Shown one piece after another: positions 1-11,100 of a stretch of 64,000 bases of DNA (its first letter is position 1; every line of letters begins with the position of its first letter). Source of the stretch: Paenibacillus elgii NBRC 100335 (GTDB lineage: Bacteria; Bacillota; Bacilli; Paenibacillales; NBRC-103111); NCBI RefSeq assembly GCF_004000865.1, contig NZ_BIMB01000004.1:186001-250000 (forward strand). The letters are read 5' to 3'. The translations under genes and the position numbers were made by a program. The notes under the pieces were generated by a model that saw nothing but the letters and a program-made list of their open reading frames with translations, ran no database searches and was not told the DNA's origin.

Positions 1-2183
1 GGTAATCTTTCTGCTTTGAGAACCCACTTTGATCCTGTAGTCAAGTGATAATGTGCTGAATCGGGTGCATGGCTTGTACCGGATAAAAAGATAACTGCCG
101 GCCCTTGTTTCTGATCAGAGTCCTCATAAATACGGTGCCAGTCATGTAGCAATAATCTGCCTACTCCAGTGTATTCAACTAATTTAAATGCTCCTGTTGT
201 ATCCCCGTCTTTCAAGTCATATTTGTATCCTATCATTGTGCCTGTCATGGCTTCTTTCATGAATGGTTGGTAATCTCTTTGCATCGTAAATAACGGAGAA
301 AAACCAGCAGACATCCCAAGCTTTGCTTGAATCATAGTGAAGGAAGTCAGAATGAATTTAATGCATTCTTCCGCTCGACATAAATAGATAAAGAACTCCA
401 ACTGGGCATAAAATAGCTCCCGCTTTACCCGCGGCTGAATGGTTCCTTTTAGCAGTTTCTCTGTAATTTTTGTAAGCAGCTTTTGTTTCTCTTCGATATT
501 TTCGGTTTCAATTAACTTATCAACAATACTAGATAGGGTGGGATCTTGAAATGGTTCACTTGCATAATTCATCAGGTATTTCCGTATTTTCTTTTGTGCT
601 TCTACGTTATTGGAAAGCTTGTCACTTAATGCATCTGCTAGCGCCGCTACTCTAATAAGATTACGACTAATATTTTTACGCAATGTGTAAGAATAATCTA
701 ATTTGTTATATATCCTCCAGATCATGTGATCCAATTGACGGAGCTTATCCTTCCACTCATTCACTACAGGATCACCAGCAAATTGATACTGTCCACTAGT
801 CAGCTGATTGAATTCGTTAAACAGCCGTTCGAAGATATCCTCTACATTTCCAAAAACATTATATTCCGATAAGAATGTCTCATCAAATTGCTTTTGGACT
901 TCATCCGCTTCGTCTACGAATACGATATCCATTAAGTCGTACATTGCTTCATAAATTGTTCTTTCGAGCGGATCTATCATAGCCGGTATTCTTGTTTGGA
1001 GCACACTTGCAGACGTAGCCACCCATACATCGGCTTCGGCAAGTCGAGAGAGATCGTGATAAACTCCACAACGATTCGCCAACGGGCACTTCACTGATTT
1101 ATTATCTTGCTTTAGCCGAGTGCATGGATAATGACTGTTCCGTTCGTAATCCTCAGATAGGGCCTTAATTACACAAACATCAGATAGGTGTTTTAAATCT
1201 TGAAATTCGTCCTTCGACCAATCACTAATCTCAAAAATCTCGCTAGAGTTTGCAAATAAATAGTTTTCTTGATGTGACTTCTTTGATGACTTACCTATGA
1301 TCGGAACGGCACTTATACCTAACTCACGGAGAATTTTGACACGCTCTATCACTTGAGAAACACTGCCTTCTATAAATCCAATTCGGGCACCTTCCTGCTT
1401 CACAAGTCGATAAGTTTCCATGAGCATGAATGTTGATTTTCCTGCCCCCAATGCACCACCAATGTGCTGGTTTCCTTTATAAACAAACTCTTTAGCCCGA
1501 TCTAGAGACTCCAGCACAACTGAACTTGCTCTGTTTTCCCATGCCGAAGATTTATCAACGATTTCATCCATTTCCATTGCCAGAGAAAGTCCATTGAACG
1601 GTAGCTCTAGACTAAGTTTTTTTTTCTCACGATAGGACGGCAGCAACCGTTTTTCATTTTCAATTAATGCTTCCGGAATGCTTCCAGAGAAGTTTTGAGC
1701 TATTCCTCCTCTTACAATTCTTGAATACTCGAACTTCCCTTGAATGGCAAATGGGATACCATTGACTTGTCTTGGGATTGGTTTATTTAGTATTTGTTCG
1801 TAAATGGTATGCCTATTGGTTAAAAATCGTGGAACCAGTTTGTTGGTCTTTCTCTCTTCATTGATATCAAACAACCGATATTTCTTATCAATAGTTCGAT
1901 AGGCTTCAACTCGTCGGGCGAGTATCTTCTTACTCCTTAGCTCAGGAAATAAAATTCTAAGACGGGCTACAATATCCATACGCTCAATGTTATTTAAGAT
2001 CGGTTCATCATAACCGACCAAAACCGCCCAAGCTTGATCAATATCAAGTAGCGGGTCAATCAAAAGGCAGCCCGTAATAAATAGTTCCAGACTTATTATT
2101 GTTGATATTTCAGATTTTGGTAACTCGAATGAGAAAAATTCTTTACTTATTTCCTCGGTTAAATCCCAAAACGTTCTTCTCAA
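1..2183 (-). CDS. DinG-like Fe-S helicase, probable pPIWI-RE island helicase (3' end outside window)
   Basis: The frame is open from position 2183 to the left edge (at least 727 residues) and is incomplete at its C-terminus. Residues around 243 hold a Walker A motif (GALGAGKST) and residues around 422 a Walker B box (VFVDEADE). Between them sit four cysteines (CVIK, YPCT, KCPL, RCGVY), the layout of the iron-sulfur domain of XPD/DinG superfamily 2 helicases. Near the edge FLSGTSHAP resembles the helicase motif that begins the second RecA domain. About 240 residues precede the ATPase and match nothing I recognise. The TTG start overlaps the TGA of the upstream gene in TTGA, so translation is probably coupled. 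A DinG-like helicase next to a nuclease-fold gene is the known layout of the pPIWI-RE three-gene island; that assignment is inference. A plain DinG paralogue is the alternative. Confidence 0.75.
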   Translation of the reverse strand, partial: MRRTFWDLTEEISKEFFSFELPKSEISTIISLELFITGCLLIDPLLDIDQAWAVLVGYDEPILNNIERMDIVARLRILFPELRSKKILARRVEAYRTIDKKYRLFDINEERKTNKLVPRFLTNRHTIYEQILNKPIPRQVNGIPFAIQGKFEYSRIVRGGIAQNFSGSIPEALIENEKRLLPSYREKKKLSLELPFNGLSLAMEMDEIVDKSSAWENRASSVVLESLDRAKEFVYKGNQHIGGALGAGKSTFMLMETYRLVKQEGARIGFIEGSVSQVIERVKILRELGISAVPIIGKSSKKSHQENYLFANSSEIFEISDWSKDEFQDLKHLSDVCVIKALSEDYERNSHYPCTRLKQDNKSVKCPLANRCGVYHDLSRLAEADVWVATSASVLQTRIPAMIDPLERTIYEAMYDLMDIVFVDEADEVQKQFDETFLSEYNVFGNVEDIFERLFNEFNQLTSGQYQFAGDPVVNEWKDKLRQLDHMIWRIYNKLDYSYTLRKNISRNLIRVAALADALSDKLSNNVEAQKKIRKYLMNYASEPFQDPTLSSIVDKLIETENIEEKQKLLTKITEKLLKGTIQPRVKRELFYAQLEFFIYLCRAEECIKFILTSFTMIQAKLGMSAGFSPLFTMQRDYQPFMKEAMTGTMIGYKYDLKDGDTTGAFKLVEYTGVGRLLLHDWHRIYEDSDQKQGPAVIFLSGTSHAPDSAHYHLTTGSKWVLKAERL

Positions 2184-3241
2184 AAGAACACCTTCTTTAG
2201 CGTTTTTTCTACTTCATTTTCCATAATAATATTAATAAATTTCTTAGCTTCTTCATTTAGAAGTGCAGACGCCCTCTTACTATAAAAGGGAAATAAATCA
2301 TTTCGATATTTGGGAATAACTACATATACGCGTTGGCCGTACTTCTCTATATATGCTTGTGATTTTTGGTTAAAGAAATTTGCTAGTGTTCTTGGGTCTT
2401 TGAAATCTTTTATATCAAGAAATATCTTGTTGTTATGAAGTGAGACTGCAAGGTCATATTCATCAATGTTAGGGTATAATTCTACTCCATACCCTTTCCG
2501 TTTTAAGAAATCAGCAAGTTTCGTTTCAGAGATCCCAGGCAACAGTACGTATCTCTGAATACCGGGAAGTAATCGATAGATACGTTCATTTTTGAAATCG
2601 AACTGGTCTACCACTTCAAAGTCAGCCAGTGAATGACATATATTTTCTTTGTTGCAGCGCCATCGGTCATGTTTATACTCAAGTGTCCATCCACAATGCG
2701 GACATTTACGATAATTAACCAGGAGTGAAGTTACCTCTTCATAGCATTGTCGAACAAGTATACTTAGTTCACGATCACGAAACGATTCAGCGAATTGAGC
2801 AAGTTGAAATGATGATAATACAGCATTTTGGGGCTGCGACAAAAATGTACGGATTTTTGTATACTCTTCCTGCAATTTCCGACTTTCATCTCTACAGAAT
2901 TGCAAAATGGCAAACATATTCCTCTGTTGTGCTTCATCAGGGGATATATATGTATTTATGAAATCCTCCGCATCCGGAGTGATCCCAACGAATTCCTCAA
3001 TCAAAGATGCTTCGCCTGGGTAGTATTCTATTACCCCCTGGATTCCCCATTCATTCGATGGTTTATGCAAAGTTTGAATTAGCCGATGTAAATCAGCAGG
3101 AATCTCACTTCCTGACCTTGCTGCTTCTTGTATAAACATTAGCATTCCTCTATGAAGCTCATTAGGGATTTCGGTATAGTTATTAGGCCATTTTTGTAAC
3201 CCTGTGATAAGGTAATAAAGCATATCTTGAATTTTATTCAA
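2180..3241 (-). CDS. Zinc-ribbon plus restriction-endonuclease-fold protein, partner of the helicase
   Basis: About 353 residues from a TTG at 3241, chosen because GAGGAG lies nine bases upstream; an in-frame TTG at 3271 would add ten residues. Numbered from that longer form, the first 180 residues are helical and unrecognised. A four-cysteine zinc ribbon follows (CPHC at 190-193, Cys206, Cys212). The C-terminal third looks like a PD-(D/E)XK nuclease: Asp273 in EYDLAV, then LDIKDF with Asp286 and Lys288, then a strand YVVIPKY. The stop overlaps the helicase start. Together with the helicase this resembles the REase and DinG members of the pPIWI-RE system, thought to act on R-loops or invading DNA. 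Nuclease activity is inferred from the motif spacing only. Confidence 0.6.
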   Translation of the reverse strand: MNKIQDMLYYLITGLQKWPNNYTEIPNELHRGMLMFIQEAARSGSEIPADLHRLIQTLHKPSNEWGIQGVIEYYPGEASLIEEFVGITPDAEDFINTYISPDEAQQRNMFAILQFCRDESRKLQEEYTKIRTFLSQPQNAVLSSFQLAQFAESFRDRELSILVRQCYEEVTSLLVNYRKCPHCGWTLEYKHDRWRCNKENICHSLADFEVVDQFDFKNERIYRLLPGIQRYVLLPGISETKLADFLKRKGYGVELYPNIDEYDLAVSLHNNKIFLDIKDFKDPRTLANFFNQKSQAYIEKYGQRVYVVIPKYRNDLFPFYSKRASALLNEEAKKFINIIMENEVEKTLKKVFF

Positions 3242-3323
3242 TGGGACACGCTCCTCGAAGGTACTTATCAATAATTGTAACCTGGCTATTTGACATCAAT
3301 TTGTCACCGAATGTTTGTTCCTA

Positions 3324-3356
3324 ATAAAAAACGAACTTCAATATCACTGAAGTTCG
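3324..3356 (-). terminator. Intrinsic terminator after brxL
   Basis: Perfect nine-base arms, cgaacttca (3332-3340) and tgaagttcg (3348-3356), form a hairpin followed on the minus strand by a T-rich run. It should end the BREX transcript and separate it from the nuclease/helicase pair. I see nothing else distinct in the gene-free stretch 3242-3554. Confidence 0.75.
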
Positions 3357-3554
3357 CCATGATGTAGATATTTAAGGGTTGTCAAACATTCCTCTATCCC
3401 TATTGATTGATTCAAAAGATTATTTTCTTCAAGTTCATACTCCACTGTAACACAGAGAATCAGCATTCTTGATCCGGTCTTCCCGCTCGGGTCTGTAAGG
3501 ATATAGGAGAATAGCTGTATCGACTTTAAGGAAATTTACAAAGCAATCTTTTAT

Positions 3555-5618
3555 TTACTCTACCCCCAAAGCCTTGAAAACCGCATCTTCAGCACTCTGG
3601 TAAAAGATGATATTGAAGCACCCAATCAGTTCTGAAGGCACAGTTCCAAGATCAACTGCAGACGTTATTGGAATCAAAACCTTCTTCGCCCCACTATCCA
3701 AACAAACCTGCAATGTATTAGCGAGTTCTTCAACTTTCATAATTGTTCCACCGATACTCAAGTCTCCCAATATGACAGCAGTACTCAGAGCTGGTTTATT
3801 TAATGCTACTGAACAGATAGCCACTACCGCCGGCAGAGTCAAACTCTTGCTCATCCCGATACCATTCATATCCTGAATATGCATGAGATAGTCTTTAGTG
3901 GTCGTACTAATTGAACCGCTAATATTCTTTCCATTTGCTTTCAAGTAACGATATGCCGTATCGACAGCTTCTTTCGCTTCACGGTCCGAACCAAGACCAG
4001 TTCTTTCAAATTTTCCGGTTCCAGTACTCATTTGCATCTCCAACTTGTAAACGCCAATCATGCCAGACTTCCCATGCGAGACTGTGTAAATATGTCCTGG
4101 CCTGCCCATTCCCTCTGGGATCAACTTGCCACCGCCCTGCTCCGGAACAGATACAAATTCTTCGTTGAAGATTTCCTGATCGATATACGAAAAATTCACA
4201 TCGTAGAACTCCATGCCGCCGATCTTTTTCAATTGTTCTTTTACTCTCCGGCGCATTTCCAAGGCAAACCGTAATATTTCTTCCACGTTTTCTTTGGTAA
4301 ATTGTCCATCAGGATGAATCAATTTGGTTAACCCCGATACTGTTCTTCTTACCGCTATAACATCTCGCTGATTCAGATTGCTGCCCAATTTGAAGTATTT
4401 TTCAAACGCATCCCCGTAGGAGATTTTACGAAGCTCACGCATAATTTCTGCAAAGTAGTCGGTAATAAAACCATAATCATTCGTAAAATATTCAGGTCGA
4501 TATTTCGGTATTTCCCAACCAGGGATATAGCAATGCATACGATCAAGGAATGCAGAGTCGTTGGCCATAGCATCAGGGAATGGATCAAATAAATGCGATG
4601 TCTTTAATACCACGTCGACACTCTGGTTAATGTTGCCTACGAATGTCATGGAAGCATAGGCATTCTTCTCCTCCTTGCCTCTTGCAAAAGAACCAGAAGC
4701 CATATAATCCTTCATGATTTGTACGCCGTCTTGATCTTTAAACTTGATGCCGGCCACCTCATCGAAAGCTACACAATCCCACAAGCCAACGAGCCCCACC
4801 GTTTTGCTACCCATGTTGTAGAATAGATTGGCTACTGTAGTCTGACCACCGGATACAAGTATACTATTGGGGCTAATTTCTTTGTAAATATGGGATTTCC
4901 CCGTTCCTCTAGGCCCAAGTTCACACAAGTTGTAGTTATTTTCGATAAGTGGAATCAATCTAGCTAGATGCAGCCATTTAACCCGCTTGTTAAACTGAGA
5001 AGGCTCCATACCCGTGCTTCTCAGAACAAGATCGATCCATTCATCGTCAGTGAAATTTGATCTTGCAGACTTGACCTCTTCTATATCCAAACTTGGCATC
5101 TGTATGGGTGTCAGCTTGCGGATAATGAAAGGACAGCGGTTTTTATCTGCCTCATCGTAAAAATATTCCATCTGGACAATACACCAGATTCCCCCGCAGA
5201 GCAATCGTTCATAGTCCGAAACATACGTCTCCGCAATAGGAACCCCTTTGATCCCGAGGTTGGAAAACTCAGATTCGTAGACATCATTCTTATAATTTAG
5301 TTTGACCGAAAGTTTGTCAATAACCGTGTAATTGCCGCGCTCACGAAGCTTGGAGATGATCTTCTGAGCCTCATCAGGACGCACATAATTTTCAGCCAAT
5401 ATTTGCTTGACATTGGTGACTCCCGCTTCGATCTCTTCTTCATCCATTGAGGAGCAGTACATACCAAGTAGATATTCAAGTACATAGACAGGTACGTTGG
5501 CTCCTTCTTTGATTCTCTTCGTCAGGTCTTTTCTAACGATTTTACCTGAGAAGTAAGTTTTCAATTTTTCAATCATTTCTGATTGGTCTCCCGTCCCCTG
5601 CCGAACATAGTCACTCAT
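3555..5618 (-). CDS. brxL: BREX system Lon-like AAA+ protein BrxL
   Basis: 687 residues, the usual BrxL size, and the last gene of the BREX operon, 12 bases after pglZ. The N-terminal 200 residues are followed by an AAA+ core: Walker A GPRGTGKSH near residue 233, Walker B WDCVAFDEVA, and a sensor-like FVGNIN segment. The last 130 residues have the Lon protease-like fold (HIQDMNGIGMSKS, VILGDLSIGG, KKVLIP). The GPSAG serine motif of Lon is not intact, and the position of the LKEK catalytic lysine reads LANT, so peptidase activity is doubtful. BrxL is needed for phage defence in type 1 BREX; it is reported to bind DNA as a multimeric ring. Assignment is firm; the comment on the active site rests on alignment by eye. 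Confidence 0.95.
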   Translation of the reverse strand: MSDYVRQGTGDQSEMIEKLKTYFSGKIVRKDLTKRIKEGANVPVYVLEYLLGMYCSSMDEEEIEAGVTNVKQILAENYVRPDEAQKIISKLRERGNYTVIDKLSVKLNYKNDVYESEFSNLGIKGVPIAETYVSDYERLLCGGIWCIVQMEYFYDEADKNRCPFIIRKLTPIQMPSLDIEEVKSARSNFTDDEWIDLVLRSTGMEPSQFNKRVKWLHLARLIPLIENNYNLCELGPRGTGKSHIYKEISPNSILVSGGQTTVANLFYNMGSKTVGLVGLWDCVAFDEVAGIKFKDQDGVQIMKDYMASGSFARGKEEKNAYASMTFVGNINQSVDVVLKTSHLFDPFPDAMANDSAFLDRMHCYIPGWEIPKYRPEYFTNDYGFITDYFAEIMRELRKISYGDAFEKYFKLGSNLNQRDVIAVRRTVSGLTKLIHPDGQFTKENVEEILRFALEMRRRVKEQLKKIGGMEFYDVNFSYIDQEIFNEEFVSVPEQGGGKLIPEGMGRPGHIYTVSHGKSGMIGVYKLEMQMSTGTGKFERTGLGSDREAKEAVDTAYRYLKANGKNISGSISTTTKDYLMHIQDMNGIGMSKSLTLPAVVAICSVALNKPALSTAVILGDLSIGGTIMKVEELANTLQVCLDSGAKKVLIPITSAVDLGTVPSELIGCFNIIFYQSAEDAVFKALGVE

Positions 5619-5630
5619 ACTATCACCGTC

Positions 5631-8153
5631 CTACACGTTAAATCCAAAGTCATTGGCAAAAGCTATATCCATAATTACATCATGACGAAGAACCTCTTGA
5701 TCATTTTTTTCGTCGTATGCTACGAGATAGTACCGTTTCGATTTATCGTATTTTTTATTTTTAAAGTTAAACCGTAGACGAAAAATTCGCTTTTGCGGCT
5801 CTACATCTTTTTTATCAGCAATATAAATGTTCTCATTTGAGATCTTTTCATTGTCATCGGAAACGAAGAATATCTTATAACTGCTTCCCTTCACGACATC
5901 GCTGACCGGCTCGTTCTGTATGAAGTCCAGCGTGGTAATCAGGTTCGAGATTTTTTGAACCATACTAACCAGCGTTATCCAAGCTGTTCGAGTTTCTTTA
6001 TGGCCTTTTTCAGTCTTAATATCCAGTACAGGAACAATCATTTCTTGAGGGGACGAACCACCATGGACATAGTTCTGGCCACCGCCTGCTACCTTGAAAA
6101 CATTGGAACTGATTGGGAATGATACTACTTTAGTATCATTATTACCAAGTATTCTACTTAAGGGTATAGAACCAATGCCATCCCCCTGAATTTCCTTATC
6201 GGAGACTATAAATCGACGGTTAACAAACGAACCTTTTTCAGCGGCATTGGCAATCTTGTCGCTCTCTTGCAGCTTGTCCCGCTTATAGATAAACCCGTGA
6301 TCTGCAGTAACAATATAATGCGTAGCACTCACATGATCCGTTAATTGCTTAATGAGATCATGAATCTCATTCACCGCTTCTTCACAGGCGACAAAGACCT
6401 CGTTCTCTGTATTGGGCTTATCGCCGCGGGCATCGATTTGATTGTGATATATATATATGACATCCATTCCGACAAATAACTGGCGGATCGCATCCCGTTT
6501 CATCGTCTTAATGTCATCATATTGAATGCAGCGGCTGTTGGGATTATAACTTTGCAGCGCACCTTCACGCTGTTTCAGATCGTCGCATGTAGCGCCATCA
6601 ACCAGTATACGGTAATCTTCCGTCATTTCCAAAGCTTTATGCGGTAGAAGTGCGGCCATACCAAGTCTCGTGTAGGATGGCAGTACACTCAGCATGGGTT
6701 CCAGCTTCGCTGAGCATTTCTCATCATCCTGTAATCTCGCCCAGAGACTACGTCCTGTCTCATAACGCATTGCATCAGATATGATGACGACTACACGTTC
6801 CTTGCTGTTACGAATGTATCGGGAATAGAAACTTCTTTGCAACGGCAGTACCGTCATCGATTCATCATTGATAATAGCTGCATTCCATTTTGGAATGATT
6901 TTTTCCAGATATTCATTTGTATAGATATTCTCGATCAAATCACGCAGACGTTCAAAAACAGTATTGTCTTTTAGCTTGTCAAAAAAGGTGTAGAAACACC
7001 GATAGTTAGTATCAATCAGGTAGTCAGATTCACGATATTGATTAACAATCCCTTTAAAATCATCGGGACAGTAATAATTAGCTTTAAGTATTAAGGAATA
7101 GGCATGTTCCAAAAGCTGATACTGTTCCTTGTAGGTTTCACCAAAATGCTTTTTACTCCGCTCCTGACAAATCAGCGGTATAGTCCTGCCGTTCAGTTTA
7201 GCACCGGTATCCTCAACCAGTAACCGTTCGTTTATCCACTTGATGATCATTCGGTCAATAAACTCAAACGTATCGCATCGCAACAAATCTTCCGGATCAA
7301 TCGCTTCCAAAGCGGTAACTGCATTCAATCCCGTAGCCACATATTCGGAAAGTTCGTTATATTTCCCGCGGTAAAGCAGGCTATTCATCAAATTGTCCAA
7401 GAACGATATAATATTGCCTGATTTATAGGAAACAAAGCTCATCCAGGACTTAGGAAGCTCAGCATCCATATACCGTTCTGTGTAAGTAACAAACATGGCA
7501 ATGACAAGCTTTTCCAGCGTTGGTTTTACATCGGTATAGCCAAATTGTTCTTCACAAAGTCTCCAAAAAGCAGGAAGGAGATCGTATTTCTTAAACTCAG
7601 CAAGAAACTTACTATCTTCCAAGTCGCTATCAGTCAAAACGACACGAACAACTTCCTCAAAGGAAGCTGTTCGTGTCTTGCATAGTGCGCTCATTAATGC
7701 TATTTCGATCGTATCTCTGGTAAAACTCTCAATCTCGAGATCATAGAACCGCTGCGTTCTGTCTTTCGCTCCAAAGAACTTGATGTACTTCTGAATGACC
7801 GGCTTATATTTTTCTTCAATTCCAAGGTCAACTGTGAGCAGAGAAGCACGATCAGCAAAGAATTCTTTTGAATACTTAATTGTATCAGCCAAATGATTAT
7901 CCCGAACAGGTGGCTTGGGGAACGGTGCATAAATCAAATAGTTGGTCGATCGATCTAACCGCTCCAGAAAGTATTTTGTATAGAACTGATTGTCCGGCTC
8001 CAAATGATACACCTTGGCGTTAGACAACTCCAGCGTATTAATATCGTCAGCGAAATCAGCCTTATCGTCGTACCAGAATACTAGTTTGCGGGTATCACCG
8101 GTAAACTCAGCATTCAGCTTGTCGGCAATCTGTTTCAAATTTAGTTCAGCCAT
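5631..8153 (-). CDS. pglZ: BREX alkaline-phosphatase-superfamily protein PglZ
   Basis: About 840 residues from the ATG at 8153, preferred over the ATG at 8171 because AAAGGGG lies just upstream of the former. PglZ is the signature protein of BREX, a member of the alkaline phosphatase superfamily whose biochemical role in defence is unresolved. Metal-binding signatures are visible: VVVIISDAMRYETG near residue 456 and YIVTADHGFIYKR near 614. The N-terminal domain (LVFWYDDKADF) is typical of the type 1 family. It lies between pglX (gap about 25 bases) and brxL. Confidence 0.95.
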   Translation of the reverse strand: MAELNLKQIADKLNAEFTGDTRKLVFWYDDKADFADDINTLELSNAKVYHLEPDNQFYTKYFLERLDRSTNYLIYAPFPKPPVRDNHLADTIKYSKEFFADRASLLTVDLGIEEKYKPVIQKYIKFFGAKDRTQRFYDLEIESFTRDTIEIALMSALCKTRTASFEEVVRVVLTDSDLEDSKFLAEFKKYDLLPAFWRLCEEQFGYTDVKPTLEKLVIAMFVTYTERYMDAELPKSWMSFVSYKSGNIISFLDNLMNSLLYRGKYNELSEYVATGLNAVTALEAIDPEDLLRCDTFEFIDRMIIKWINERLLVEDTGAKLNGRTIPLICQERSKKHFGETYKEQYQLLEHAYSLILKANYYCPDDFKGIVNQYRESDYLIDTNYRCFYTFFDKLKDNTVFERLRDLIENIYTNEYLEKIIPKWNAAIINDESMTVLPLQRSFYSRYIRNSKERVVVIISDAMRYETGRSLWARLQDDEKCSAKLEPMLSVLPSYTRLGMAALLPHKALEMTEDYRILVDGATCDDLKQREGALQSYNPNSRCIQYDDIKTMKRDAIRQLFVGMDVIYIYHNQIDARGDKPNTENEVFVACEEAVNEIHDLIKQLTDHVSATHYIVTADHGFIYKRDKLQESDKIANAAEKGSFVNRRFIVSDKEIQGDGIGSIPLSRILGNNDTKVVSFPISSNVFKVAGGGQNYVHGGSSPQEMIVPVLDIKTEKGHKETRTAWITLVSMVQKISNLITTLDFIQNEPVSDVVKGSSYKIFFVSDDNEKISNENIYIADKKDVEPQKRIFRLRFNFKNKKYDKSKRYYLVAYDEKNDQEVLRHDVIMDIAFANDFGFNV

Positions 8154-8177
8154 CCGACCAGCCCCTTTCATGGTCCA

Positions 8178-11100
8178 TCAAATCTTTGCCAGAACATCAA
8201 GCTTCCTGCCATCTGTACCAGTCTGTACTTTATCATAATTGACTTTCACGCCATCGTCCAGGTCAATGGGGGGACGAGCTACAGCCAGGTGAGCGATCTT
8301 CTCGTCATATTCCTTAGTTTCTTTTAGCTGCTTAGTCAGTTTTTCTTTCCGTTTGGTTGCCGCGGCAACCTCTCGTGCATTATTACTGTTATCAATCGTA
8401 TCTTGCATCCGGGCAATCTCGCTATCGTATACACGCTGCATTCGATGAAGATAGTCAATCCGCACATTTCCGATTGTATCCTCATTGTATCGATGCATGT
8501 AAATCAAAGCCTTAAAACCGTCTTCCTTTCCACTATCGAAGAGCCAATAGATCGGGCGTTTTTGATACACCTTGCAATGATCTTTATAGAAATCTTTTAA
8601 GAAGTAGTTTCGGATGACTTCTCTAGCTGTATTACCTTTGTTTCCAAGAACTTTAGCGATAAAATCCAAATTATCTTCCAATGTATCAGAACCAAATACT
8701 CTCTTAAGGAACGCGCAGAATAATCCTACAATGTCATCTTCAAAGTACTGTTCATCTGTAATTGGAATAACATTATCCTCATCCGGGATAAAAGTGCTGT
8801 ATCTGCTATCATCCCAATTACCACCTGCAAAGGCCAAGCTCTCGACGTCAACGCTATAGCGCCCCAACATACAGCCAACTGCATATGATAGGAAGGAACG
8901 TATATCGCGATTGAGGTCGGCCTTGCGGATTGTAATTTCATTATCCTCAATAGATGGTGTTATTTCACCCTGCAATCCATAAGTTTCGATAAAAATACGA
9001 TTTAGTTCCTCTTCATTGGTTTTCATTTGTAAAAACCAGGCTTCTGTTGCTTTAACCCATGCATTAGCTGTTTCGGCTAATGCATTACTATCCGATTTAA
9101 AGGTGATGTATGGATGTTTTTTAAACTCCCAACTAATTTCGTAAGAATCCCAGTCAAGTTTTGAAATGTCTATGTTTTGTCGGCTGAGCTGTATAATTAT
9201 TTTTTTCACATTTTCATCGCGTATACTTTTGTAAGGAACCTTTGGAATTTGACCTGTGCTGTAATGTAAGCCTTGGCAAATAAGATCTACACACTTTTGA
9301 AAAACACGAGAATTCATATACGCAAGGATATATTCTTTTGATTCTGTTGGGAAAAACATAGGCCCCGCATCAGCATAGATGTACCCTTCCTCAACAAATC
9401 TTGAACTAAATAATCCCGAAGAAACATCACTCCATGTGATCCCACTTTTAAAATATGTGCTTGTATTTTTAACTACAAAATCTGGTTTTTTCAGATATGG
9501 ATATTTCGTCATAACAGCATTTTTTATTTCATAGCCATCATGTTGGTAGTTCACTATATATTCCTTATTTGGATACCATCTTCTGAATGCCCCTCCCTTA
9601 ATATATGGAAACCACTTTTCAGAACGTACTACAGTTTCTTCACATGATTGACAACCCATTGAGATATTATACCAGTCAACTTCATACCAAAAACGTAAAA
9701 ACCTATTATTATCGGACGTACCTAAACCTTGTCTTGCCTGACCTACATCATTAAGTGTCTTTTTATACGAAAATACCTCTTTCATAGCAGAACTTAACCA
9801 ATAGGCAATCGGCATGCCGGGAATTTGAGAAAAATACTCCTGATGCGAGTAGTACCTATTAGTTGTATTGAAATACTCTATCTCCTTTTCATTTCTTCTT
9901 GAATAACAATAATCGACTAGGCGAATCGCGGTCATAGCTTTACCAGTAAAATGCTTTCTCGTTACCCACGCAACAATTGGATTATGGCCGACCTTTCCAT
10001 CAAATAGCTCTGTTCCAAAATCCAAAAGTGAATCAAAATCTGTATTTTGAATTACAAATTCCCGTAAACTTTCAAAACTTTTTTGGTACAACCATGATGT
10101 AGTAGTAATGAAAGAAATAAAACCATTTGAATTACAAAGACTACTGATTGCTTTTTTAAACATTACCATTGATAGATCCGATTTGACGTCAGGATAATTT
10201 ATCTTTACATATTCATATAGTTTTGAACTAAAACGAGAATCCCCTAAGTAAGGAGGGTTTGTTACAACAACATGATACTTACTTGTCATGATAGATGCCA
10301 TGTTCACTAGAAGGTTGATTCGCTTCTGGGTCTCTTCCAATCCAACTGTATCTAATGTCATTTGACCAGCTAATTCAGCATTGTTAGAAAACAGATGCAA
10401 TTGATCCCAATTTAAATTAACAATATTTAAAATTGATCCATATTCCCTAGCATCATTAAACGTATCAAGCAAGTAATTTATTTGTTGTAAGGCGGTATTA
10501 CGTTCTTGACTGTCCATACCATGACCGAGATATTGGAGATGCGCACGGTTGATCTCATTACTCTCCTGAATTGCATAAAGATTACACTTCAATTCTTCAT
10601 TTAATACACGACGGTTATACTGTCTCGCTTTCATCATTACAGCAAAATAGGCCAGCTGATATGCGCGGTTATCGATATCAAGACCATACAGATTGTTTTC
10701 GACAATGCTCTTTGCAGCTTCACGCTGATTGTACCCATAACTTTCGTATATCTGCATTAGCACATCAAAAGCATACACTAAAATATGGCCACTACCCATA
10801 CAAGGATCGATTAGCTTAATTTCTTCAGGTTTAATGATTTTGTATTCTTCATGAATTGTGTTCAGCTTATTATGGACTTCTGATACCTGATCAGCATCCT
10901 CTAGGAAATACTTCCACCCTGCTTTCAAGGTGTCATCTGGATGGCCTTCAATCCAAAGTCGGCCAAGGCTGTTTTCCACCATATATCGTATTGCCCAATC
11001 AGGCGTATAAATTGTAGTTGCTGCTGAAAGTAATTCTTTTGGTATACGACTTTTTGACATATTTCCGTCGTATACCAATTCATTTAGCTCGGTATTATAA

